This document shows positions 1 to 9,397 of a DNA stretch of 60,992 nt, piece by piece; position 1 is the first letter of the stretch, and every line of letters starts with the position of its first letter. The position numbers were made by a program, and so were the translations under genes. The notes beneath the pieces were generated by a model. That model was not told where the DNA came from. It did not search any database and saw only the letters and a list, made by a program, of their open reading frames with translations. The DNA comes from Methyloversatilis sp. (lineage in GTDB: Bacteria; Pseudomonadota; Gammaproteobacteria; Burkholderiales; Rhodocyclaceae): contig NZ_JAUYRO010000014.1 in assembly GCF_030696805.1 (NCBI RefSeq), positions 1-60,992 on the forward strand, in the 5' to 3' direction.

Positions 1-97
1 GCGCAGTTCCATGACATGTTCGAGAACATACTGATTGCAGGAGACCTGGCTTGTTCAACAAGATACTGATCGCAAACCGTGACGACTCGCAGCGCGT

Positions 98-212
98 GCC
101 CTCACCCCGACCCCTCTCCCGCTGATGCGGGAGAGGGGAGAAGTCGGCGCTCGGTGGTGTCTCCCTCGCCCGCCTCAGCGGGAGAGGGTGGCGCGCAGCG
201 CCGGGTGAGGGC
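98..212. repeat. Palindromic element, copy 1
   Basis: The block is bounded by the inverted pair gccctcaccc (98-107) and gggtgagggc (203-212). Inside are shorter hairpins such as ctctcccgc / gcgggagag. It looks like a REP/MITE-type repeat of the kind dispersed in many proteobacterial genomes; the family name is not known to me. Confidence 0.75.
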
Positions 213-325
213 AGCGGACGCGTTTGCCGCGCAGTTCCATGACATGTTCGAGAACATACTGATTGCAGGAGACCTGGCTTGTTCAACAAGATACTGATCG
301 CAAACCGTGACGACTCGCAGCGCGC

Positions 326-440
326 GCCCTCACCCCCTGCTCCTCTCCCGCTGATGCGGGAGAGGGGAGTAGTCGGCGCTCGGCGGTGTTCCCTCGCCTG
401 CCTCAGCGGGAGAGGGTGGCGCGCAGCGCCGGGTGAGGGC
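326..440. repeat. Palindromic element, copy 2
   Basis: Second copy of the block at 98-212, shifted by exactly 228 bp and carrying a few substitutions. It has the same bounding inverted pair (326-335 and 431-440). It lies directly upstream of the intact carboxylase gene, so it may affect that gene's expression (inference). Confidence 0.75.
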
Positions 441-506
441 AGCGAGCTCTTTTGCCGTCCAGTTCCATGACATGTTCAAGAACATACTGATCGTAGGAGA
501 CCTTCC

Positions 507-2498
507 GTGTTTAAAAAGATACTGATCGCAAATCGCGGCGAGATTGCGTGCCGCGTCATCCGCACGGCACGCCGCATGGGTATCGCCACGGTGGCCGTGT
601 ATTCCGAAGCCGACCGCGCCGCGCTGCATGTGGAGCTGGCCGACGAAGCCGTGTGCATTGGTCCGGCGGCGGCGCGCGAGTCCTATCTGGTGATCGACAA
701 GATCATCGCCGCCTGCAAGGCGACCGGCGCCGAGGCGGTGCACCCGGGCTACGGTTTCCTGTCGGAGAACGAAGCCTTCTGTGCTGCGCTGGAACGCGAG
801 GGCATTGTGTTCATCGGACCGAAGGCGCACGCCATCGGCGCCATGGGCGACAAGATCGCGTCGAAGAAGCTGGCGAAAGAGGCCGGCGTGACCACCATTC
901 CGGGCTGGAATGACCCGATCGAAAGCCCGGAGCGCGCGGTCGAGATCGCGCGCGGCATCGGCTATCCGGTCATGATCAAGGCCAGTGCCGGCGGTGGCGG
1001 CAAGGGTTTGCGGGTGGCGTTCAACGATGCCGAGGCGCATGAAGGTTTCGCCTCCTGCGTCAATGAGGCGAAGAATGCCTTCAACGACGATCGCGTGTTC
1101 ATCGAGAAATTCGTCGAAGAGCCGCGCCACATCGAAATCCAGGTGCTGGGCGATGGCCACGGCAACGTGGTGTATCTGAACGAGCGCGAGTGTTCGATCC
1201 AGCGTCGTCATCAGAAGGTGATCGAAGAGGCGCCGTCGCCGTTCATCGATCCGGACACCCGGCGCGCGATGGGCGAACAGGCGGTGCGGCTGGCCAAGGC
1301 GGTGCAGTACCAGTCTGCCGGTACGGTCGAGTTCGTGGTCGGGCGCGACAAGTCGTTCTACTTCCTCGAAATGAACACCCGGCTCCAGGTCGAGCACCCG
1401 GTGACCGAACTGATCACCGGCCTGGATCTGGTCGAACAGATGATCCGCGTGGCGGCGGGCGAAAAGCTCGCTTTCACACAGGCCGACGTGAAGCTCGAAG
1501 GCTGGGCGATGGAAGCGCGCATCTGCGCCGAAGACCCGGCGCGCGGTTTTCTGCCGTCGGTCGGTCGGCTGATCCGCTACCGTCCGCCGGTCGCCAGCGA
1601 CCGCGTGCGCGTCGACACCGGCGTGTTCGAAGGCGGCGAAGTGTCGATGCATTACGATTCGATGATCGCCAAGCAGATCTGCTACGGCGCCACCCGTGCC
1701 GAAGCGATCGCGCAGCTGCGCGACGCGCTCGACGCGTTCTGCATCCGCGGCCCGAACCACAACATCGCCTTCGTGTCGGCGGTGCTCGGTCACCCGCGCT
1801 TCGCCTCCGGCGACTTCACGACCGCCTTCATCGCCGAAGAGTATCCACACGGTTACGATCCGGCGACCGCCGCGTACGAGGACGAGGCGTTGCTGGTGGC
1901 GGTGGCTGCCACGGTGCACCAGCGCTACATCGAACGCGCGTCGCGCATCGTCGGACAGTTGCCCGGACACGAATTCCGCATCAGCCCGGATGCGGTGGTG
2001 CGCCTGCGCGGCGTTGAACACCGGGTGCATATCGAAAACGACGGCGACCACCACGCGGTGCTGATCGACGGCGTGCGCCACCGAATGGTGAGCGACTGGC
2101 GCGTGTCCGAACCGGTGTATCGCGGCGAGATCGATGGCCGCCCGTTCACGCTGCAGGTCGAGCGCGTCGGCCTGCGCTACCGGCTGCAGCACCGCGGCGC
2201 GCGCGTTGACGCCGAAGTGATGAGCGAGCGCGCCGCCGAATTGCTCCAGCGCATGCCGGTCAAGGCCGCCCCCGATCTGTCGCGCTTCCTGCTGTCGCCG
2301 ATGCCGGGCCTGCTGCGCGAAGTCGCGGTGAAGCCGGGCCAGGCGGTCAAGGCCGGCGAACGGCTGGCGGTGATCGAGGCGATGAAGATGGAAAACATCC
2401 TGCGCGCCGAACGCGACGGCGTGATCGGCAAGGTATCGGCGCAGCAGGGCGAAAGCCTGACGGTGGACCAGATCATTCTGGAATTCGCAGCCGACTGA
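507..2498 (+). CDS. pccA: Acyl-CoA carboxylase biotin-carboxylase/BCCP subunit, probably propionyl-CoA carboxylase alpha
   Basis: A 663-aa biotin-dependent carboxylase subunit that carboxylates its own biotin with ATP and bicarbonate for transfer to an acyl-CoA by a beta subunit not in this window. The biotin-carboxylase domain fills about residues 1-450 (ANRGEIACRVIRTAR at the N-terminus, glycine-rich ATP loop SAGGGGKGLR, EMNTRLQVEHP). A linker follows, then a C-terminal biotinyl domain with EAMKMEN and the biotin lysine at K627. This length and layout fit PccA better than the shorter AccC; methylcrotonyl-CoA carboxylase alpha is the main alternative. The GTG start at 507 follows a Shine-Dalgarno-like taggaga at about 493. 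The promoter region is rearranged by the 228-bp repeat upstream. Confidence 0.8.
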   Translation: MFKKILIANRGEIACRVIRTARRMGIATVAVYSEADRAALHVELADEAVCIGPAAARESYLVIDKIIAACKATGAEAVHPGYGFLSENEAFCAALEREGIVFIGPKAHAIGAMGDKIASKKLAKEAGVTTIPGWNDPIESPERAVEIARGIGYPVMIKASAGGGGKGLRVAFNDAEAHEGFASCVNEAKNAFNDDRVFIEKFVEEPRHIEIQVLGDGHGNVVYLNERECSIQRRHQKVIEEAPSPFIDPDTRRAMGEQAVRLAKAVQYQSAGTVEFVVGRDKSFYFLEMNTRLQVEHPVTELITGLDLVEQMIRVAAGEKLAFTQADVKLEGWAMEARICAEDPARGFLPSVGRLIRYRPPVASDRVRVDTGVFEGGEVSMHYDSMIAKQICYGATRAEAIAQLRDALDAFCIRGPNHNIAFVSAVLGHPRFASGDFTTAFIAEEYPHGYDPATAAYEDEALLVAVAATVHQRYIERASRIVGQLPGHEFRISPDAVVRLRGVEHRVHIENDGDHHAVLIDGVRHRMVSDWRVSEPVYRGEIDGRPFTLQVERVGLRYRLQHRGARVDAEVMSERAAELLQRMPVKAAPDLSRFLLSPMPGLLREVAVKPGQAVKAGERLAVIEAMKMENILRAERDGVIGKVSAQQGESLTVDQIILEFAAD

Positions 2499-2535
2499 GC
2501 CATGGCTGCGGCAGCAGTGCCGCAGCCATGGCTCA
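2496..2535 (+). terminator. Perfect hairpin overlapping the pccA stop codon
   Basis: Two 18-bp arms (2496-2513 and 2518-2535) are perfect reverse complements with a 4-nt loop. The TGA stop of the carboxylase gene is the first three bases of the 5' arm. There is no T-tract after it, so it may act as a terminator or as an mRNA 3'-end stabiliser. Confidence 0.6.
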
Positions 2536-2550
2536 AGTCCGCGGCTCCGG

Positions 2551-2594
2551 GTGTCGTTAAACTTTACTGCCTCCCATTTCTGGCGTAACGACAC
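2551..2594. promoter_or_regulatory. Inverted repeat upstream of the two-component genes
   Basis: gtgtcgtta (2551-2559) and taacgacac (2586-2594) form perfect 9-bp arms separated by 26 bp, with ccgg flanking both sides. It lies about 90 bp before the response regulator start, where an operator would be expected. A weak -35/-10-like pair (TTTACT, 17 bp, TAACGA) falls inside. The regulatory role is inference. Confidence 0.35.
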
Positions 2595-2680
2595 TTCCGG
2601 ACCCATGAATTTCCGACACTTCAGCCCCGCCCGGCCGCGGGTGGCAACCGGCCGTTCGCGCGTCGGCGGGGTACGCTGAC

Positions 2681-3064
2681 ATGCGCGCCCGGATCATGCT
2701 GGTGGAAGACCAGCCCGAGATTCGCCAGTTGATACGCATGACCCTCGAGTTCGGTGATTTCGAGCTGGCCGAGGCGCCGGATGCGGATGCCGGCTGGACG
2801 CTGTTGCAGCAATGCCCACCCGACCTGATCCTGCTCGACGTGATGATGCCGGGCTCGATGGACGGTCTCGAGTTGTGCCGCAGAGTGCGCCAGCATGCGG
2901 CGTTGCACGCAATTCCAGTCATCCTGCTCACCGCACGCAGCCAGCAGCGCGACATCGAGATCGGCTTCGAAGCCGGTGCAAATGCCTACCTGACCAAGCC
3001 CTTCAGCCCGATGGAACTGCTGGACCGCATCGCCGGGTTGTTGAATCCGCCTGACGCGAAATGA
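2681..3064 (+). CDS. Single-domain response regulator
   Basis: A 127-aa protein that is just a receiver (CheY-like) domain. It has an acidic pocket near residue 10, the phosphoacceptor D53 in LLDVMMPG, a conserved Thr in LLTARS and the Lys of TKPFSP. No output domain is present, so it must act through protein contacts or as a phosphorelay intermediate. Its stop overlaps the ATG of the downstream histidine kinase (ATGA at 3061-3064), which indicates co-translation; that kinase is the likely phosphodonor. The target is unknown. Confidence 0.9.
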   Translation: MRARIMLVEDQPEIRQLIRMTLEFGDFELAEAPDADAGWTLLQQCPPDLILLDVMMPGSMDGLELCRRVRQHAALHAIPVILLTARSQQRDIEIGFEAGANAYLTKPFSPMELLDRIAGLLNPPDAK

Positions 3065-5952
3065 ACCTGTACGACCGGGTGTCTGCCGAAACGTCCGGCG
3101 CATCCGGCAACGCCGTGCCGCCCTTGGCGCGCGCGCTGCGCGATCCGTCGCTGCTCGCCTGGCCGGCGCTGGCGCTCGGCATGCTGGTCACGCTGGTGAT
3201 CACCTTTCTGCTGTGGGACAGGCTGGCCCAGGCCACGGCCGAGCGCTTCGACAACGAGGTCGACAAGGTGGTCGCCCAGATCAGCCTGCGCATGGAGGCG
3301 CACGAGAACATCCTGCGGGCGGCGGCCGGCCTGATCCAGGCCAGCGACGAGGTGACGCGCGCGGACTGGTACAACTACGTAAATCAACTGGGGCTGGAGC
3401 GCAACTTTCCCGGCGTGCTCGGAGTGGGGTTGTCGCTGCGCGTTCCGGCGGCACAACTGGCTGCTCATGAAGAGACGATCCGGCTCAATGACATGCCGGC
3501 CTATGCGGTCTGGCCGAAGCACGAGCGCGACGAGTACCACAGCGTCGTGTTTCTCGAGCCGCTGGATGCGCGCAACTTCAAGGCCATCGGCTACGACATG
3601 TATTCCGAGCCGGTGCGGGCCACCGCGATGCGGCGCGCGCGCGATACCGGCAACGTGGCGCTGTCCGGGCGGGTGACGCTGGTGCAGGAGGGAAAGGGGT
3701 CGATACAGCCGGGCTTCCTGCTGTACTACCCGCTGTACGCGCGCGACGAGCAGGCCGACACGCCGGCCGAACGCGGCCGCGCACTTCTTGGCTTTATCTA
3801 CAGTCCATTCCGTGCGCACGATCTGTTTGGCGACATCCTGCTCGGCTTCGCCGACAAGGTGGTCGTGATGATCCACGACGGACGGGGCGTATCGCCCGCC
3901 ACGCTGCTGTACAGCAGCGCCAACGACAAGCCGGTTTCGTCGCTCGAAGCGGTGCGCGAGATCGAGCTGGCGGGGCATGCGTGGACGGTGCGCCTGCGCG
4001 CACCGGCTGATTTCAGCGCCGACCACCTCGTGCTCTGGCTGGTTCCGCTGATGGGTGCCGGCCTGAGCGCGCTGCTCTTTTACCTGCTGCGCCTGCTGGC
4101 GACGACGGCGCGTGCCAATCGCAGCGCGCACGCGATGACGCAGGCGCTGACCCTCAGCGAATCCCGTCTGGTGACATTGCTCGATACCGCTGCCGACGGC
4201 ATCGTCACCACCGACGAATCCGGCATGGTGCTGACCGTCAATCGTTCGGCCGCCGAAATGTTCGAGATCGGCATCGATGCAGTGATCGGGCTGCCGCTGG
4301 CGCGCCTGCTGCCGATGTTCGATGCCGCATGGTTTGCCGGCCAGGCGGACCCGCACTCGATCGGGCTGCGCTGGCGCTTCCGGCAGGACGTGCAGGGCGT
4401 ACGACGCTCGCGACGTTTTCCGGTCACCGTGTCGGCCAGCCGCTTCAACCTGCACGGGCGACCGGTGTATTCGCTGCTGATGCGCGATATCACCGAACAG
4501 GTGGAGGCGCAGACGCGCATGCGTCTGCACGACCGCGCGCTCGAATCGTCGAGCGAGGCGGTGATCATCCGCGACGTTCAGCGCGGCGGTTACCCGGTGG
4601 TGTATGTGAATGCGGCGTTCGAACGACTGACCGCCCGTGTGGCCGACGAAGTGATCGGCCGCACCTTCACCCTGGCGTCGGGAGAACAGAACCCGGAGCA
4701 CGTGCTGGATGAAATGCGCTGGGCGATCGCTCACCAGAAGCCGTTCAGCACCACGGTCGACGTCAGGCGCGCCGACGGCCGGTCGATCTGGGTGGCGCTG
4801 TCGTCGTCTCCGGTGCGCGATAACGAAGGCCGGGTCACGCATTACGTCGACGTGTTCGGCGACGTGACCGAGCGCATCGAGTTCGAACGCAAGCTGATCC
4901 GCCGCACCAACCGGCTGCACACCGTGTTTTCGTTGTCGCCGGACGGTTTCGTCACCTTCGACGTGGCCGGCACGCTGACCAATGTGAATCCGGCGTTCCT
5001 GCGCATGACCGAACTGGCGCAGTCCGAACTGATCGGTCTCAGCGCCGCCGCATTCGACAGCCGGCTGGCCCGGCTGGCCGACCCGGACAAGCCGTGGCCG
5101 GGACTGGTACTTGATGAATCGACCGCCGAACCGCAGCGCCTGTGGCTCCGGCTGCCCGAACCGCGGGTGCTCGAGCGCAGTGCTCGCGTGGCGCCCGAGG
5201 GCCGCTCCGAGACGGTGTTGTACTTCCGCGACATCACGCAGCAGTTCGAGGTCGACCGCATGAAGAGCGAGTTCCTTAGCACCGCGGCACACGAACTGCG
5301 TACGCCGCTGGCGTCGATCCTCGGCTTTGCCGAACTGCTGATCAACCGCGAGTACGACGAGCAGGCGCGTCGGCGCATGCACACCATCATTCATCGCCAG
5401 TCGCGCGTGCTGGTCAATCTGATCAACGATCTGCTCGACCTGGCGCGCATCGAGGCACGGGCAGGGCAGGATTTCCGGTTCGAAGATCTGTCGGCGAAGG
5501 GTGTCATCAGCGCCACGCTGGAAGCGCTGACCATGCCGGACGACAGCCATACCGTGCGGCTGGACATGCCGCCGGCGGTGCCGCGCATCCGGGTCGATCA
5601 CTCGAAGATGGTGCGCGCGCTCGGCAACGTCATCACCAACGCCTTCAAGTATTCACCGGGCGGCGGCGAGGTGGTGGTGACGGTGTGCGAAGCCCTGCGC
5701 AATTCGCGCCTGATGGCCGGCATGTGCGTGATCGACCGCGGCATCGGCATGACGCCGGACCAGCAGGCGCGCATCTTCGAGCGTTTCTACCGCGCCGACC
5801 CGTCGGGCAACATTCCGGGCACCGGTCTGGGCATGTCGCTGGTGAAGGAAATCATGGATCTGCATGGCGGCGAGATCGAAATCGAAAGCGCGCCGGGGCT
5901 CGGCACGACGGTGACACTGTGGCTGCCGGTGATGGACACGGCGACCACCTGA
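3061..5952 (+). CDS. CHASE-PAS hybrid-type membrane sensor histidine kinase
   Basis: A 963-aa inner-membrane sensor kinase. TM1 lies at about residues 33-53, followed by a periplasmic CHASE-type ligand-binding domain (about 60-310, with PGVLGVGLSLRV) and TM2 at about 323-346. Three PAS regions follow (about 370-480, 490-605 and 615-725). The HisKA box has phosphoacceptor H744 in AAHELRTPL. The HATPase domain has an N box around residue 856, DRGIGM around 892 and GTGLGMS around 920. No receiver domain is attached; the partner is presumably the receiver protein encoded immediately upstream with a 4-bp overlap. The ligand is unknown: CHASE domains bind small molecules such as cytokinin-like compounds or short peptides in other systems. 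Confidence 0.9.
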   Translation: MNLYDRVSAETSGASGNAVPPLARALRDPSLLAWPALALGMLVTLVITFLLWDRLAQATAERFDNEVDKVVAQISLRMEAHENILRAAAGLIQASDEVTRADWYNYVNQLGLERNFPGVLGVGLSLRVPAAQLAAHEETIRLNDMPAYAVWPKHERDEYHSVVFLEPLDARNFKAIGYDMYSEPVRATAMRRARDTGNVALSGRVTLVQEGKGSIQPGFLLYYPLYARDEQADTPAERGRALLGFIYSPFRAHDLFGDILLGFADKVVVMIHDGRGVSPATLLYSSANDKPVSSLEAVREIELAGHAWTVRLRAPADFSADHLVLWLVPLMGAGLSALLFYLLRLLATTARANRSAHAMTQALTLSESRLVTLLDTAADGIVTTDESGMVLTVNRSAAEMFEIGIDAVIGLPLARLLPMFDAAWFAGQADPHSIGLRWRFRQDVQGVRRSRRFPVTVSASRFNLHGRPVYSLLMRDITEQVEAQTRMRLHDRALESSSEAVIIRDVQRGGYPVVYVNAAFERLTARVADEVIGRTFTLASGEQNPEHVLDEMRWAIAHQKPFSTTVDVRRADGRSIWVALSSSPVRDNEGRVTHYVDVFGDVTERIEFERKLIRRTNRLHTVFSLSPDGFVTFDVAGTLTNVNPAFLRMTELAQSELIGLSAAAFDSRLARLADPDKPWPGLVLDESTAEPQRLWLRLPEPRVLERSARVAPEGRSETVLYFRDITQQFEVDRMKSEFLSTAAHELRTPLASILGFAELLINREYDEQARRRMHTIIHRQSRVLVNLINDLLDLARIEARAGQDFRFEDLSAKGVISATLEALTMPDDSHTVRLDMPPAVPRIRVDHSKMVRALGNVITNAFKYSPGGGEVVVTVCEALRNSRLMAGMCVIDRGIGMTPDQQARIFERFYRADPSGNIPGTGLGMSLVKEIMDLHGGEIEIESAPGLGTTVTLWLPVMDTATT

Positions 5953-5996
5953 TCCTCGAAGTTCTGCCATGATCCGCGCATTCATCGGAGATTGAC

Positions 5997-6878
5997 ATGC
6001 GACTGGGCGACGGGCGGGAAAGCGACAACATCGAGGACCGCCGGGGCGCACGTGGCGGCGGCATGATGGGGGGCGGCGGGCGCAAGATCGGTATCGGCAC
6101 CATCGTGCTGGCGCTGGTGGCGATGTATTTCGGCGTCGATCCGTCAGTGGTGCTCAATATGGGTGCCGGCGTGCCGCAGACTTCGCAGCAGGCGCCGGTG
6201 TCACCCGGGGTGCAGTCCACCGGTCGGGCCGAAGACGATGCACTGGCGCGTTTCACCGCACAGGTGCTGGCTGACACGGAAGACACGTGGAACGAACTGT
6301 TCCGCGCCGGCGGCAAGCAGTACCGCGAACCGAAACTGGTGCTCTACACCGGCGGCACGCAGACCGCCTGCGGCACCGGGCAGGCGGCGATGGGGCCGTT
6401 CTACTGCCCGGGCGATGAGCGTGTCTATCTTGACCTCGACTTCTACCGCGATCTGCAGGCGCGCTTCGCCGCGCCAGGCGATTTTGCGCAGGCCTACGTG
6501 ATTGCGCACGAAATCGGCCATCACGTGCAGCACCAGCTGGGCATTGCGGAGAAGGTGCAGGTCACGAAGCAGCGGGTCAGCGAGCGCGAAGCCAATCAGC
6601 TGCAGGTGCGCATGGAACTGCAGGCCGACTGCTTCGCCGGCATCTGGGCGCACCACGCCGACCGCTCGCGCGGCATTCTCGAGCAGGGTGATATCGAAGA
6701 GGCGCTGCGCGCCGCCTCCGCCATCGGCGACGACACGCTGCAAAAACAGGCGCAGGGCTATGTGGTGCCGGAAAGTTTCACCCACGGCAGCGCCGAACAG
6801 CGCGTGCGCTGGTTCAAGCGCGGCCTCGACAGCGGCGAAATGAAGGCCTGCGACAGCTTCGGCGCGCGGGCGCTGTAG
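5997..6878 (+). CDS. Neutral zinc metallopeptidase (YpfJ/KPN_02809 family)
   Basis: A 293-aa protein with a glycine-rich, basic N-terminus and a single membrane segment (about residues 31-48, GIGTIVLALVAMYFGV). A soluble domain follows with the zinc-peptidase motif HEIGHH (H171, E172, H175). The conserved GPFYCPGD and ELQADCFAGIWAHHA stretches match the neutral zinc metallopeptidase (YpfJ) family, whose substrate is unknown. The ATG at 5997 follows a ggag motif. It lies 44 bp after the histidine kinase and may be transcribed with it, though no functional link is evident. The next gene is convergent, with hairpins between. Confidence 0.9.
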   Translation: MRLGDGRESDNIEDRRGARGGGMMGGGGRKIGIGTIVLALVAMYFGVDPSVVLNMGAGVPQTSQQAPVSPGVQSTGRAEDDALARFTAQVLADTEDTWNELFRAGGKQYREPKLVLYTGGTQTACGTGQAAMGPFYCPGDERVYLDLDFYRDLQARFAAPGDFAQAYVIAHEIGHHVQHQLGIAEKVQVTKQRVSEREANQLQVRMELQADCFAGIWAHHADRSRGILEQGDIEEALRAASAIGDDTLQKQAQGYVVPESFTHGSAEQRVRWFKRGLDSGEMKACDSFGARAL

Positions 6879-6936
6879 CCGCCCCGGTGGACGCGGCCGC
6901 TGGGGTGCGGCGCGATGGTCACCGCACTGATCGCGA

Positions 6937-7041
6937 CGGGGGCGGAGCGGGGATTTCGGCGAGCACTGCTCGCCGCCCGCAGAGCCGGCTGGCCATGCAG
7001 GGCCAGCCGTGGATCGTCGCTCCCACGGGCCGCTCCCGCCG
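6937..7041. repeat. Composite hairpin repeat between convergent genes
   Basis: Two strong hairpins: 6957-6965 with 6967-6975 (9-bp arms, 1-nt loop) and 6987-6994 with 7001-7008 (8-bp arms, 6-nt loop). They are flanked by ggcggagcgg and an imperfect complement near 7030. A related module is found at 51801-51837. It probably doubles as a bidirectional terminator for the genes on either side. Confidence 0.6.
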
Positions 7042-7045
7042 CCGC

Positions 7046-8056
7046 TCAGCCGATGCTCACGACAACCTTGCCGACGTGGGCCTGGCTCTGCTGATGTGCA
7101 AGCGCCGCGCGTGCTTCGTCGAAGCCGAACACGCGGTCGATGACAGGGTGGATCTTGTGCAGTGAAATCACGCGGTTCATCGACTCGAACATTTCACGCG
7201 AGCCGACGAATACGCCGCGTACCGTCGAGGTGGTGAACAGCAGCGGCAGCGGATTGATCTCGCCGCCGGTCAGCACGCCGATTAGATGCGCCTGACCGTT
7301 CTGGCCGAGCGAAGCGATCGAGCGCTGCAACGTGCCCGGGCCGCCGACTTCGACCACGTGGTCGACGCCCACGCCGCCGGTGGCCGCGCGCACTTCCTGA
7401 TCCCAGTCCGGATGGCTGCGGTAGTTGATCAGCGTGGTCGCGCCGAGCGCCTTCGCCTTTTCGAGCTTGGCATCACTCGACGACGTGGCGATCACCTCGG
7501 CGCCCGCTGCTTTCGCCAGTTGCAGTGCGAACATCGACACGCCACCGGTGCCGAGCACCAGCACGCGGTCGCCAGCGCGCAGCGGGACCGGACCTTCGAA
7601 CAGCGCATTCCACGCGGTCACGGCGGCGCACGGCAGGGTTGCCGCTTCCTCGAAGCTCAGGTGAGCCGGTTTGGCCACCAGCGATTCCTGCGGGAACAGG
7701 CGGTATTCGGTCAGCACGCCGGGCGCGGTGCCGCCCAGCGTCTTGCCGAAGTAGTCAGGCTGCAGCCGACCGGCGATCCAGGTTTCGAAGAAGGTGCCGA
7801 TCACGTGGTCGCCCGCGGCAAAGCGATCAACGCCCGCACCTGTCTCGACCACTTCGCCTGCGCCGTCGGACAGCGGAACCAGATCCTTGGAGTCGACGCC
7901 GGGATACAAACCCTGAAGGATGAACAGATCGCGGTAGTTCAGTGACGCTGCGCGCATCTTCACCAGCACCTGACCGGGACCGGGGCGCGGCACGGCGGCG
8001 TCGATCATCGTCAGGCTGTCGGCATTGCACTGCTCAAGATAGGCTTGGTAACGCAT
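7046..8056 (-). CDS. Zinc-type alcohol dehydrogenase/quinone oxidoreductase family NAD(P)-dependent oxidoreductase
   Basis: A 336-aa medium-chain dehydrogenase/reductase. The N-terminal GroES-like domain includes ASLNYRDLFILQG. The Rossmann domain has the nucleotide-binding pattern VLVLGTGGVSMFALQLAKAAGAEVI, and the VDHVVEVGG region follows. I see no structural-zinc cysteine cluster, which fits the quinone-oxidoreductase-like zinc-free branch. The start is ATG at 8056, because a strong ggagg lies about 8 bases upstream; longer in-frame openings lack family similarity. The true substrate cannot be predicted. It is transcribed divergently from the next gene and convergently with the metallopeptidase. 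Confidence 0.85.
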   Translation of the reverse strand: MRYQAYLEQCNADSLTMIDAAVPRPGPGQVLVKMRAASLNYRDLFILQGLYPGVDSKDLVPLSDGAGEVVETGAGVDRFAAGDHVIGTFFETWIAGRLQPDYFGKTLGGTAPGVLTEYRLFPQESLVAKPAHLSFEEAATLPCAAVTAWNALFEGPVPLRAGDRVLVLGTGGVSMFALQLAKAAGAEVIATSSSDAKLEKAKALGATTLINYRSHPDWDQEVRAATGGVGVDHVVEVGGPGTLQRSIASLGQNGQAHLIGVLTGGEINPLPLLFTTSTVRGVFVGSREMFESMNRVISLHKIHPVIDRVFGFDEARAALAHQQSQAHVGKVVVSIG

Positions 8057-8203
8057 TCGTGTGAACCTCCGTTTGATATTTTCGTGGGCGCAGGGACCGG
8101 GCTGCTTTGCGATGGTGCCATGCCCGGGTGCGGTCAGGTGTCTCGCACACGGCCCGCCTCTATGTAGACTGACGACCTTGCCGGATTGCCTTCCGAACGC
8201 GAC

Positions 8204-9397
8204 ATGCCGAAATTCCCGTCCTGCCTGCGCCACCTGCTGCCGGCCCTGCTGCTGTTCTGCGTACCTGCTGCAAACGCCCTCGGCCCTGGCGAACTTGCGA
8301 TCATCGTCAATGTATCGGATCCGGCGAGCGTCGAAGCGGCCGCCTACTATCGCCAGCAGCGCGACATTCCGGCCGCCAACGTCATCGAGGTGAGCTTTCC
8401 GCACGAGCGCGGCGCGTTGTCGCGCGAAGAGTTCGAACGTGTCCATGCCGAGGTCGGCGCGAAGCTGGCGCCCGGCATCAAGGCCTTCGCACTGGCCTGG
8501 ACGCGTCCGTGGCGTGCCGGATGCATGAGCATCACTTCCGCCTTTGCCTTCGGCTACGACGAAAGCTTCTGTTCATCGACCTGCGGCCCGACGCGGCCGA
8601 GCGGCTACTTCAACAACGGCCGCAATGCGCCCGAGAACGCCGCCATGCCGCGGCCGGCCATGTTGCTGGCGGGCGAATCGGTCGAGCAGGTGAAGCGCCT
8701 GATCGACCGCGGCGTGGCCGCCGACTACAGTTATCCGAAGGGCACGGTGTATCTGGTGCGCACCGAAGACACGGCGCGCAATGTTCGCTCGCTGCTGTTC
8801 GACGAAACGATGGCTCAGGTGCGTGGCCTCCAATTCGCCAGCCCGAGGGCGGCTGAAGCGTTCGGCCAGCAGGACGTGATCGGCTACTTCACCGGCGCGG
8901 TGCGCGTGCCGGCGCTGCCGACGCTGGGCTTTCTGCCGGGCGCACCGGCCGACCACCTGACATCGGTCGGCGGCACGCTGCTCGACAATACCGCGCAGAT
9001 GAGCGCACTCGAATGGCTGACGGCGGGCGCCACCGGCAGCTACGGCACGGTGATCGAACCCTGCAACCACCTGGGGAAATTCCCGCACCCGGGCATCCTG
9101 ATGAGCATGTACGCGGAAGGCGACACGCTGATCGAGGCCTACTGGAAAAGCGTCGCCTGGCCGGGCGAGGGCGTGTTCATCGGCGAGCCGCTGGCGCGCC
9201 CGTTCGGCACCCGCACCGTGCGGGATGAAGCGGGCTGGTGGGTCGAGTCACATTCGGCGACCGGCCGGCGCGCAGCGATCGAAGTGGCGCCAAGCGTGGT
9301 CGGGCGCTACCGCACGGTGGGTTTCGTAACCTTGCCCGCCGGTTATGCGAGGCAGAAGCTCCCGGTGCTGTCGGCGGGTGCGGTCAGGGTCAGATGA
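8204..9397 (+). CDS. TIGR03790-family exported protein of unknown function
   Basis: A 397-aa protein that starts with a signal peptide (about residues 1-25, leucine-rich core ending ANA). The body resembles the TIGR03790 family: the IIVNVSDPASVEAAAYYRQQR opening (shown here only as a pattern), a central cysteine-bearing segment (SSTCGP), and GSYGTVIEPCNHLGKFPHP near the C-terminus. No catalytic mechanism is established for the family. ATG at 8204 is preferred over an in-frame ATG 18 bases earlier because the signal peptide begins there. The gene ends 8 bp inside the 3' end of the convergent waaA gene. Confidence 0.75.
   Translation: MPKFPSCLRHLLPALLLFCVPAANALGPGELAIIVNVSDPASVEAAAYYRQQRDIPAANVIEVSFPHERGALSREEFERVHAEVGAKLAPGIKAFALAWTRPWRAGCMSITSAFAFGYDESFCSSTCGPTRPSGYFNNGRNAPENAAMPRPAMLLAGESVEQVKRLIDRGVAADYSYPKGTVYLVRTEDTARNVRSLLFDETMAQVRGLQFASPRAAEAFGQQDVIGYFTGAVRVPALPTLGFLPGAPADHLTSVGGTLLDNTAQMSALEWLTAGATGSYGTVIEPCNHLGKFPHPGILMSMYAEGDTLIEAYWKSVAWPGEGVFIGEPLARPFGTRTVRDEAGWWVESHSATGRRAAIEVAPSVVGRYRTVGFVTLPAGYARQKLPVLSAGAVRVR

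Larger units (their letters stand above)
1..536. repeat. 228-bp tandem repeat carrying copies of the pccA gene start
   Basis: Two full units (1-228 and 229-456) and a partial third (457 to about 536) repeat with an exact 228-bp spacing. Each unit begins with the ribosome-binding region and first codons of the downstream carboxylase gene. In the third copy this runs into the intact gene (GTG at 507); in the first two a TTG sits at 51 and 279 and the frame is diverted after about 11 codons into a palindromic block. The first two units are nearly identical to each other, while the third differs at several bases, so the first two probably arose by a recent duplication. No other gene is seen in 1-506. 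Confidence 0.9.
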
